Shown piece after piece: positions 8,154-15,014 of a DNA stretch of 53,900 bases. The DNA lies in the NCBI GenBank assembly GCA_964598225.1, contig CAZRBG010000041.1, positions 1-53,900 on the forward strand, written 5' to 3'. The number at the start of each line of letters is the position of its first letter. Position 1 is the first letter of the stretch. This DNA comes from SG8-4 sp964598225. GTDB taxonomy: Bacteria; Planctomycetota; Phycisphaerae; Sedimentisphaerales; Anaerobacaceae. The notes below the pieces were generated by a model. It saw nothing but the letters and a program-made list of their open reading frames with translations. It was not told the origin of the DNA and made no database searches. The translations under genes and the position numbers were made by a program.

Positions 8154-9125
8154 TTAATCAGTGTTTCCATTTGACATGTCGGCAATGACCACGGCGTATT
8201 TCCCGCCCGATTTTGCCGGCCGACCGCTGAAGATCGGCCGTCCCTGCAGGACAAGATCGACCGGCTCATCCACGTTTCTATCCAACAGCAGCATATCGTT
8301 GACCCGAAGATTCATCACTTCTTCGAATGTGAGGACAGCGGTGTCCAGTTGAGAAGTGACGGAAACCGTCATTTCTTGTAAATGTTCAAGGATCGCACTG
8401 GTAATATCGTTTGCTGAAAAGCCATCGTGGACTCGTACGACTTTGCCGGTCACCGGAGCCAACTCACCACACGGTATCATCAGATATGCCGTCGAACCTT
8501 CTTCGGAATCTGCTTTTCCGACGTCAAAGGAAATCCTGCAAATTTCATCCGTGGGTTTCAAGTCCAACGGCAGCATTCCTTTTTTGAGATTTCCCGTTAA
8601 ACTGAAATTGAAACCGGCTTCGGACTCGGAAAAAGCTTCAATGAGAGCCGACGTCAGATCCATCAGCAATGATTCTTCCAGTGTGGACAATTCTCTGCCG
8701 GAATCATCCTGCGGCTCGGAATCTCCGAGCAATTGCCTGGCCCAGTCGCCGGCGGTTTTGTCAGGTATTCCAATGAATCCACACGAACGTTCCGGAGCGG
8801 TACCAAACAGAACAAAGAAATCCTGCTGCTCGATCTCAAGGGCTTTCTTAAGGTACTCGCCCGCGAAGTGTTGCGTGATAGAAGTAATTTTAACATCGTA
8901 TCGCGTACGGCAGAAATCAGAGAACCTTGTCACCATCGCCCTGGCGGCCCTCTGTGCAAAACCGTTTAGTTTCACAAGCTGCTCATCGTTGAAGTAATGA
9001 GGGTCGTTCCAGTCATATTCCGTGAAGTCCATCTGAGCAGTATCATCGGCCGGACCGGAACCAACCGCGCTGAGAAGCTGGTTCATCCTCTGTCTGCTTA
9101 GATTGCTAATCTTTCTGCTGCTCAT
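8154..9125 (-). CDS. fliM: Flagellar switch protein FliM
   Basis: 323 residues. C-ring protein linking FliG to FliN. The middle domain (about 45-230) starts YFNDEQLVKLNGFAQRAARA, and the C-terminal SpoA domain has LDTAVLTFEEVMNLRVNDML and DLVLQGRPIFSGRP. Start codon overlaps the fliL stop (ATGA). The N-terminal peptide that normally reads LSQxEIDALL and binds CheY-P is here LSRQRMNQLLSAVG: the leading LS and the LL are kept, but the acidic residues are replaced by basic and neutral ones. No che gene occurs in the window. The switch may take a divergent input or none. Confidence 0.94.
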   Translation of the reverse strand: MSSRKISNLSRQRMNQLLSAVGSGPADDTAQMDFTEYDWNDPHYFNDEQLVKLNGFAQRAARAMVTRFSDFCRTRYDVKITSITQHFAGEYLKKALEIEQQDFFVLFGTAPERSCGFIGIPDKTAGDWARQLLGDSEPQDDSGRELSTLEESLLMDLTSALIEAFSESEAGFNFSLTGNLKKGMLPLDLKPTDEICRISFDVGKADSEEGSTAYLMIPCGELAPVTGKVVRVHDGFSANDITSAILEHLQEMTVSVTSQLDTAVLTFEEVMNLRVNDMLLLDRNVDEPVDLVLQGRPIFSGRPAKSGGKYAVVIADMSNGNTD

Positions 9126-9703
9126 TGCACGGGGAATTCTTTGATCAAAACTCGCTTTATCTGAGGCTTGGAGTCGGGAAACAGTTTTTCATTGAACATC
9201 GTGCGTATCCGCGACTGAATGGTTTTTAGATTCTTGTCACCCTGAATTTCTTTGAGGCTGAGGCCGGACAGGTAGACGAAGAGCATGTCAGTAAGGATCG
9301 GTTTCTTTTCATCGAGCAAAGCCGCGACCTTCTTCCGGCCCGCCTTGGCACTGATTTCGAGCGTGAAAGACGCTCGGACGTACCTTGTGACTCCCGGTTC
9401 GTTAAGGTTCGCTATTACCGGGTCCATATCATAATACCATGTCTTCTCAGAAATATTCGAAGAATTCTCATCAGAACTCGTATCTGTTGTTCGGTCGATT
9501 GCATCCACCTTCGATCCTGCTTCGTTCTGCAGCGGAACCTCCGAACCGCCGAGCATTCGCCCCAGGCCGAAACCCGCACCGGCGCACACCACAACCACAA
9601 CACCGATAATCATCCACGGTAGAAATCGGCCGATAAAGGACTTCTTTTCGGTCTCTTCGGCTTTCTCTTTGTTTTGGTCTTTGTTTTCGTCTGCGTCTGC
9701 CAT
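9122..9703 (-). CDS. fliL: Flagellar basal-body-associated protein FliL
   Basis: 193 residues. Single-pass inner-membrane protein that surrounds and stabilises stator units in families studied. Residues 1-26 are very acidic/basic and cytoplasmic; one membrane helix follows (FLPWMIIGVVVVVCAGAGFG). The periplasmic FliL domain (about 85-193) includes the DPVIANLNEPGVTRYVRASF strand and the terminal KPQIKRVLIKEFPVQ. ATG at 9703 is chosen over an upstream TTG at 9718 because GAGG lies before it. Overlaps fliM by four bases. Confidence 0.95.
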   Translation of the reverse strand: MADADENKDQNKEKAEETEKKSFIGRFLPWMIIGVVVVVCAGAGFGLGRMLGGSEVPLQNEAGSKVDAIDRTTDTSSDENSSNISEKTWYYDMDPVIANLNEPGVTRYVRASFTLEISAKAGRKKVAALLDEKKPILTDMLFVYLSGLSLKEIQGDKNLKTIQSRIRTMFNEKLFPDSKPQIKRVLIKEFPVQ

Positions 9704-9738
9704 CTTTTGCCTCAACAATACGCTGCCGGATACTGCAT

Positions 9739-11214
9739 CTACGCCGGCTGAAATACTCCTTCCCGTCGATAACGGTGCATTCTGTCTCGCAGCGTTCGAT
9801 CGCTGATTCCCAGAACCTTCGCAGCCTTGGTCCGATTGCCCCCGGTCTGTCTCAGTGTTTCCAGTATCGCACGCCGCTCAACCTGTTCGAGAGATACGCC
9901 TCCAAGACCGGCGTCGTCCGGCATGTTATGTCCCGAAGATGAGCTGCCTTCGCCACATTGCTGCTGGGCCAGCGGCTGCAATTCATCGAAAAGCCAGGAA
10001 ACATCGGCCAGAGACAAGGTTTGCCCCACGCCGAGTATCAGGGAGGTTCGCACAACATTGCGCAGTTGCCTTATGTTGCCGGGCCAGTGGTATCTGGCAA
10101 ATATCTCCATCATCGCGGGATCGAGCCTGGTAATCCGACGCTGCACTTCTCGCGCGTATAGGTTTACAAAGTGCCAGACAAGATCGGGCAGGTCGTCTTT
10201 GCGCTGCCGCAGAGGAGAAATAACCAGTCTGACGCCGCTTAGCCGATAGTAAAGGTCTCTGCGGAATCTGCCCTCTTGCACTTCATGCAACAGGTCCTTG
10301 TTTGTGGTGCTTATTATTCTAACATCAACTCTGACGCTTTCACTTCCGCCGACGCGTTCGAAATCCTGTTGCTCGAGAACGCGCAGGAGCTTGGCTTGAA
10401 ATCTCCTGGGCGTTTCGGTGATCTCGTCCAGGAGCAGCGTTCCCCCGTGGGCCGTTTCGAAGCGGCCTCGACGTCGTGCGTGTGCGCCTGTGAATGCACC
10501 TTTTTCGTGGCCAAACAGTTCGCTCTCGAGTAGCGAGTCGCTCAATGCGGCACAATTGACCTTGACGTACGGCCCCTGCGCCCTGGTGCTATTGTGATGA
10601 ACCAGATAAGCCATCAACTCCTTGCCGGTGCCGCTGTCGCCGCTTATCAGGACGGGAGCCGAAGTGGGAGCGATTCTCCTGGCCAGCTCAACCGTCTGAG
10701 TCACGTTCGAGCTTGTGCCCACGATCTTGTACAAACAGCGCGTGCCTTCATGAGCGGAATCCGCCGTCGATACGGTATGGCTCGGAAGGAATGTATCGAG
10801 GAGCATCTCGATCCTGGCGGGATCCGGCGGCCTGATAAGAACGTCTTTGCAGCCACCGCGCACAGCCTTAACTGCAAGGTCGACTATCTGCCTTTGACCG
10901 CCGGAGCCGCCCGACGTGGGTGAGTCCGCAATCAGGATTACAGGTAAATCCGGCCGGTTCGCAACGAACTTTTCAAGCAGCTCGATGCCATCCGGCTTTT
11001 GCCTTGCCCGGCTCATTTGCAGATTTATCGTTTCACCTGTGAAAACCAGATCGCAGCTTCCCCTCTCGGCGAACTCAAGAGCGCTGTCGCTGTCTCCGAC
11101 CAGATGGCCGCGGATTCCTTTCTTGGCCAGAATCTCAAGTATCAGCCGAGCAATCTGCGGATCATTCTCTACTATCAATACGTTTGCTATGTCTTCCTGC
11201 TTACCAGAGTTCAT
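9739..11214 (-). CDS. Sigma54-dependent activator with phosphoacceptor-less receiver (FleQ/FlrA/FlrC-like)
   Basis: 491 residues: receiver-like domain (11-145), AAA+ domain (165-400), Fis-type helix-turn-helix (about 450-487, ending DRTLRDRMHRYRRE). Walker A is GDSGTGKE (192-199) and the sigma54-contacting loop is an intact GAFTGA (239-244). The receiver has lost its chemistry: the stretch DLVFTGETI puts Gly60 where the phosphorylated Asp should be, and the conserved Lys is Arg128. A Gly/Ser insertion (SGGSGGQ) sits in its second half. It should therefore act without phosphorylation, as FleQ and FlrA do, perhaps through a ligand or partner. It is co-transcribed with fliL-fliM-fliN-flhA-fliA and likely acts on the sigma54 promoters in this window, including its own. 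Confidence 0.9.
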   Translation of the reverse strand: MNSGKQEDIANVLIVENDPQIARLILEILAKKGIRGHLVGDSDSALEFAERGSCDLVFTGETINLQMSRARQKPDGIELLEKFVANRPDLPVILIADSPTSGGSGGQRQIVDLAVKAVRGGCKDVLIRPPDPARIEMLLDTFLPSHTVSTADSAHEGTRCLYKIVGTSSNVTQTVELARRIAPTSAPVLISGDSGTGKELMAYLVHHNSTRAQGPYVKVNCAALSDSLLESELFGHEKGAFTGAHARRRGRFETAHGGTLLLDEITETPRRFQAKLLRVLEQQDFERVGGSESVRVDVRIISTTNKDLLHEVQEGRFRRDLYYRLSGVRLVISPLRQRKDDLPDLVWHFVNLYAREVQRRITRLDPAMMEIFARYHWPGNIRQLRNVVRTSLILGVGQTLSLADVSWLFDELQPLAQQQCGEGSSSSGHNMPDDAGLGGVSLEQVERRAILETLRQTGGNRTKAAKVLGISDRTLRDRMHRYRREGVFQPA

Positions 11215-11230
11215 CTCGTGTATTCCGGGT

Positions 11231-12088
11231 CTACTCGCCGACGGTTTGCTCCATTTCGAGTATTATTTTTTTCGGTTCGTCTGTCATGTACCAGTCAATC
11301 AATTGCATCTGGGCCTTGGCAACCTGCGTCCAGACCGAATCGGGGTATTCCGTGAGCAGCAGCTCGTACATTTTCGATGCTTTCTGCAAACGGCTGTTTC
11401 TGAGGCTGTTGCCGGCTTGAAACAAAATCCACGCTCTGTTGCCGGTCGGATCAACGTCGTTCGGTTCGGTGCGGTCGAGCGCTTCAAGGTAAAACGCCGC
11501 GGCCTCTTCCAGATTTCCACTTAGAAACAGTGTCTCGCCCAGTTCGAAGGGAGTGTCAACTTTCTCAGGAGTCTTTGACAGGTCCTTCAACATTCGCATA
11601 GTCTTGTCGCTTATCGGGTCATACGGCAGCGTGCGCTTTGGCGTTGTAGGCTGCTTGTCTTTTTCTTCTTCCATCTCTTTGGCGGCATCGGCCGGAGGTC
11701 CGGGCGGTTTGCTCGGACGGAACTCAACTTGATCCGGCTCAGGTTCGACAGTTTTCTTCTTCGGCCCGAATGTCACCGAGCGAATCCGTTCGATCATCCG
11801 ATTCAGCTCATTCCTGCTTTTCTCGTCCGCGCGGTTCTCAGCGGCAGCAGCTTCGATCTCTGCGCGCCACAACTGAAGCTGCGGTCGACTGTTAGGATCA
11901 ATCGAGATAGCTGAGACGCTCTTAACCAACTCCGGTTTGGTCTCGGAAGCGGAACCTGCATAGGCAACGCCGACCAGTGACGTCAAGAGGCGCAGCGGCA
12001 GAAGCATGAAACAAAGAACACAGAGCCGAAAGACAAGATTTACAGTCCGTCTTTTTCCAGTCTTTTGTTTATGGTTTTGTTTCTTCAT
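11231..12088 (-). CDS. Exported TPR protein of the flagellar operon
   Basis: About 285 residues. A basic N-terminus and hydrophobic segment (VNLVFRLCVLCFMLLPLRLL) followed by VAYAGS suggest a signal peptide and periplasmic location. The middle is charged, with a Pro-rich stretch (PSKPPGPPAD). Residues about 170-270 form two or three TPR-like helical pairs (FELGETLFLSGNLEEAAAFY, then RAWILFQAGNSLRNSRLQKA). ATG at 12088 is chosen; it comes two bases after the stop of the 850-residue gene, so translation is coupled. Not a named family. With the upstream TM-TPR protein it may form a periplasmic scaffold at the motor, by analogy with Campylobacter PflA and PflB; this is inference from architecture only. 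Confidence 0.7.
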   Translation of the reverse strand: MKKQNHKQKTGKRRTVNLVFRLCVLCFMLLPLRLLTSLVGVAYAGSASETKPELVKSVSAISIDPNSRPQLQLWRAEIEAAAAENRADEKSRNELNRMIERIRSVTFGPKKKTVEPEPDQVEFRPSKPPGPPADAAKEMEEEKDKQPTTPKRTLPYDPISDKTMRMLKDLSKTPEKVDTPFELGETLFLSGNLEEAAAFYLEALDRTEPNDVDPTGNRAWILFQAGNSLRNSRLQKASKMYELLLTEYPDSVWTQVAKAQMQLIDWYMTDEPKKIILEMEQTVGE

Positions 12089-12090
12089 CT

Positions 12091-14643
12091 TCACTTCCAA
12101 TTGCCGGAAAGCGCCAGTGCCGCGTTATCGTAGTCCTTTTCGAGTTTGTACCCGGCGGCAAGGAGCCTCAGAACTTGCTGTCTTGCAGCGGGCGACATGT
12201 TGGAATTCAAAAGCTGCCGACAAATAGAAATTGCCTGTGAGCTTCGACCCAGCTTCAAACACACGCCGATCAGTTCGAGGGCGATCTTTTGCGCCAGCGG
12301 CCCCGGTTCGGCAATCGCCAGCACGTCAGTCAATCCGCGGCGAGCTTCGTCCAGGTTTCCCTTGGCTATGCCGCACATGGCCAGCTCGAAGCCTATTTTC
12401 GCGCTTAACTGCGAATCCGTAACGTATTGTGCTCTGTCACGCAGCAAGATAACCGCCGTGTCGGCCAGCCCCAGAAGCCTGTATACCTTACACCGAAGCA
12501 AAAGTATCTCCACAGACTGTTCCTGCGATAATGAGACCGAACGCACGTTCTCCAAGGCATCGAGCGCCTCGACGAGATTATCCTGCTCGATATGTCCCTT
12601 GACCAGGGCCGTGAGAGCTTCGATATACTGCTCTCTCGAAGTCTGCTCGACCAGAGCGTATTGAAAAGCATCACAAGCCTTCCGATAGTCTCCCAGCGCC
12701 AGACTCGTTCGGCCCAGCAGGAATTGTGCCGCATAGAGGTTTGTGTCTTCGTCCCGCCCGGCGAGATTTATGTAGCGGTTGATCCACTTTGCGGCATCGT
12801 GGTACGATCCGATCTGGTAATAGCACTCGGCAGCACGGACAGACGAGGCGATTCGTGATTCTCGGGAGAGCCCGAAGTTGTAGACCCGTTGATATAGCGA
12901 TGCGGCCTGTGCCGTCAGAGAGGCGTCTCTCGTCGCATCAGCAAGACGCAGGTATGCCTGACCGTAGACATCGCTGTCATCGTATTGTTCGACAAGCTGC
13001 TTCAAGTCCTCGCGGGCGCCCCTGTAATCTCGAAGGCCGGCTTTAACTTTGCTGGAATGAAACAACGCAAACGGCGCCAGTTGAGAATGCGAAAAGCGAT
13101 TGGCTACTAATTTATATTCTGCGATGGCTTCCGTCGTCCGTCCGGCCTGGGATTGCAGCAGACCCATAACAAAATGAGCGTTGCCGAGCCGCTCGTCGCT
13201 ATAAAACGTCAGCACGAACTTCTGCCATAGTGAAATAGCCTGATCGCCGAGAAAAGATATATGATGGCGCAGCGAAGAGTACCGAGTCGGATCATGAATG
13301 GCGACTTTCTCTCTGTCGAGATCGTTTTCCGGTCGAGCCAACAGCCCGACACATCCGGCTGTGATCAAAGCAACCTTATCCGGCGTTGCCGCCGGCAGAT
13401 ACAGATTCACCGGCCGCTGCCGCAGGCCGAGAGTCTCCGGATCAGCCGAAGGAGTTCCGTTAGTAGTCCATTCAATGTCAAGGTTTGCATTAACGGCAAA
13501 TTTCGACAGCAACTCCTCCACCGGCGCACCACAAGACGCTACGGCCCATCGAGGCGGAGATATAAGTCTTCGAATTCCCGGCTCGAGCATTGCCTTTCCA
13601 AGTCTTTCCGATCCTGAATTCAGGGCGTTGCGCAAGTTCGCTTCATCCAAACCGGCAAAAGGATCAAGAGAAGCCTTTCGACGGCCCCAGATGTCGTCGG
13701 GAAGGTCGGCCTCAATATGACTGAGCGACATAATGTGACGGGTAAGACACTCGGCGACAAGAAAATGACAATCACACTCTATCGCCAGGGCCCAGTCATC
13801 GTTAAAGTCAACCGCTTCGATCAGGCCGAGAGCCTTATAAGCCCTCGTTCTGGCCCTCAGATACCGTTTTCTCCGGATTTCCATCAGACTGAGACGGAAG
13901 TTGGCTACGATACTCACCATCGGAGACGGACTGCGAGATACTTCCACCAGCAACTGACTCGCATCTGAGAAATCGCCGACTTCAGCGGCGCATCCGGCCA
14001 TCCTTAACCTCAGGAAATCCCTGAGCTTTTCCTCTCGGGCCGGCAGCGCCCGGCGAAGCCGGCTATACGCGGCACGCGCTCTTTCGTAATCTTTTTGCTG
14101 AAAGAAGCTACGGGCAACTTCCAAAGACACCGGTTCGGTCGATTCAGGCAAAGCTTCGGCATCTTTAACCTGATCGAAGGCTTTATTCGGCTTCTCGCTC
14201 GCCGGCTCAGCGACCGGCGGCTCAAGCTCGACCGAGGACCGCTGCTCAATCTTCGGCGCCACTTCGCTGCCGGATGCCGATGCCGGGCGGTTTGTACGAC
14301 CCGATGGGTAATTCATCAAAAGATATACGAGCAGCAATCCTATCCCTATTATGCTAATGACCAGCACTTTCTGAACGACGGCAATACGTCCTTGCAGAGA
14401 GATGCTCTTCGTCGGTTCATCGGAAGCGATAAACGATGAGTTAGCAGATGCCTCTGAAGATTCCTCCAGAAGCTTGTAAAAATCTTCATCTCCGACGAAC
14501 ACATCGTGCGCAGATAGTTCCTCCGGCGTCGACAGCCCCGGCGAATCAATAAAAGAAGCGCTATCTCCTGAAAGCATCCCGCCATCCGGCCGGGATTTAT
14601 CAAGGCCTTGTTCTGGAATATCTTTTTTGTCTTCTGCGGCCAT
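12091..14643 (-). CDS. Membrane-anchored TPR protein with an STN/secretin-N-like domain
   Basis: 850 residues and first gene of the sigma54-driven operon. Cytoplasmic acidic N-terminus (1-85), one membrane helix (about 88-110), a low-complexity linker (115-170), then TPR-like helices from 175. Residues about 374-452 (VEELLSKFAVNANLDIEW ... RPVNLYLPAATPDKVALI) resemble the STN/secretin short domain. From about 470 to the end at least seven further TPR-like repeats follow (for example AHFVMGLLQSQAGRTTEAIA). No start-site Shine-Dalgarno is obvious. Predicted topology places most of the protein in the periplasm. Cytoplasmic tail, TM and periplasmic TPRs is the architecture of PflB, which positions stators in Campylobacter; the sequences are not obviously homologous. 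It could be a motor scaffold or an assembly factor. Confidence 0.75.
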   Translation of the reverse strand: MAAEDKKDIPEQGLDKSRPDGGMLSGDSASFIDSPGLSTPEELSAHDVFVGDEDFYKLLEESSEASANSSFIASDEPTKSISLQGRIAVVQKVLVISIIGIGLLLVYLLMNYPSGRTNRPASASGSEVAPKIEQRSSVELEPPVAEPASEKPNKAFDQVKDAEALPESTEPVSLEVARSFFQQKDYERARAAYSRLRRALPAREEKLRDFLRLRMAGCAAEVGDFSDASQLLVEVSRSPSPMVSIVANFRLSLMEIRRKRYLRARTRAYKALGLIEAVDFNDDWALAIECDCHFLVAECLTRHIMSLSHIEADLPDDIWGRRKASLDPFAGLDEANLRNALNSGSERLGKAMLEPGIRRLISPPRWAVASCGAPVEELLSKFAVNANLDIEWTTNGTPSADPETLGLRQRPVNLYLPAATPDKVALITAGCVGLLARPENDLDREKVAIHDPTRYSSLRHHISFLGDQAISLWQKFVLTFYSDERLGNAHFVMGLLQSQAGRTTEAIAEYKLVANRFSHSQLAPFALFHSSKVKAGLRDYRGAREDLKQLVEQYDDSDVYGQAYLRLADATRDASLTAQAASLYQRVYNFGLSRESRIASSVRAAECYYQIGSYHDAAKWINRYINLAGRDEDTNLYAAQFLLGRTSLALGDYRKACDAFQYALVEQTSREQYIEALTALVKGHIEQDNLVEALDALENVRSVSLSQEQSVEILLLRCKVYRLLGLADTAVILLRDRAQYVTDSQLSAKIGFELAMCGIAKGNLDEARRGLTDVLAIAEPGPLAQKIALELIGVCLKLGRSSQAISICRQLLNSNMSPAARQQVLRLLAAGYKLEKDYDNAALALSGNWK

Positions 14644-14710
14644 AAGCTTAAATTTGACCCGGACGTCGTAAACAACTCTTGCCCTGATCCGCGCGGGTGT
14701 ATTTCACAAT

Positions 14711-14726
14711 ATCGTATCACTACGAT
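14711..14726. promoter_or_regulatory. Palindrome at the predicted transcription start
   Basis: ATCGTA-TCAC-TACGAT is a perfect 6-bp inverted repeat. It lies 1-2 bp downstream of the -12 element of the minus-strand sigma54 promoter, so it spans the expected start site near 14716. It could be an operator for a repressor that blocks open complex formation, or the first hairpin of the transcript. Confidence 0.4.
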
Positions 14727-14727
14727 A

Positions 14728-14742
14728 GCAATAGTCGTGCCA
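14728..14742 (-). promoter_or_regulatory. Sigma54 promoter of the TPR-fliLMN-flhA-fliA-flgM operon
   Basis: Read on the minus strand: TGGCAC-GACTA-TTGC, a perfect match to the -24/-12 consensus with correct spacing. Transcription should start near 14716, about 70 nt before the ATG at 14643. This places all genes down to flgM, including fliA, under a sigma54 activator. Confidence 0.9.
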
Positions 14743-14768
14743 GACTGGTTGTTATTGAAGTCGAAGCG

Positions 14769-14932
14769 TTGCAAAATGGAGACCGGGTATAGATTATATG
14801 GGGAAATCTGTTCTTTAGATTTCCTTAAATGATCATCCTGTGTGCTTTAGCACCAGCTAACCTCTGTCCGAAAAGGAGTAATGAAAAAGAAGATTCTCCC
14901 TTTTAAAATTATACCTAATCTCCATTTTGCAA
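14769..14932. repeat. Split inverted repeat upstream of the sigma54 promoter
   Basis: TTGCAAAATGGAGA at 14769-14782 is repeated exactly, in inverse orientation, at 14919-14932. The similarity continues outward on the other side of a 3-base mismatch as GGTATA, giving about 20 of 23 matching bases per arm. The arms are 136 bp apart. The near arm is 27 bp upstream of the -24 element and the far arm about 180 bp upstream. They may be a pair of activator-binding sites or the trace of an inverted duplication. Confidence 0.6.
14802..14824. promoter_or_regulatory. 8-bp dyad, candidate activator site or hairpin
   Basis: GGAAATCT (14802-14809) and AGATTTCC (14817-14824) form a perfect dyad with a 7-base spacer, 60 bp upstream of the -24 box. 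The half-site GGAAATCT resembles part of the shared element GCCGGAAAATCTCTCCGG found upstream of the flgD promoter. It may be the activator site of this operon; a simple hairpin is the alternative. Confidence 0.4.
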
Positions 14933-14955
14933 GACCCCCGTTGCAAATAAGATAA
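14881..14955 (+). CDS. Possible 24-residue small protein with a strong ribosome binding site
   Basis: ATG at 14881 is preceded by AAAAGGAG five bases upstream. The frame reads MKKKILPFKIIPNLHF, then ARPPLQIR and a stop. The product would be basic and mildly hydrophobic, with no recognised family. It runs opposite to both neighbours and sits inside the upstream region of the sigma54 operon, overlapping the far arm of the split inverted repeat. It could be a chance frame; only the ribosome binding site argues for it. Confidence 0.2.
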   Translation: MKKKILPFKIIPNLHFARPPLQIR

Positions 14956-14993
14956 ATGTCAGGATTCTATACGAGACGATAGATTTTCTGACA
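14945..14993 (-). terminator. Terminator of the second sigma54 activator gene
   Basis: On the minus strand, downstream of the stop at 15015, TGTCAG (14988-14993) pairs with CTGACA (14957-14962), with an inner CTATC/GATAG-type stem between. A T-rich tract (TTTATCTTATTT) follows. The shape fits an imperfect intrinsic terminator separating this gene from the next operon. Confidence 0.5.
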
Positions 14994-15014
14994 AAAGAGA
15001 GGTTCCGCTTTACA

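Noticed and set aside
14820..14880. Possible c-di-GMP riboswitch near a GTGC-TTTA-GCAC hairpin
   Set aside because: The conserved GCAAACC and ACGCAAAG segments of known c-di-GMP riboswitches are absent.
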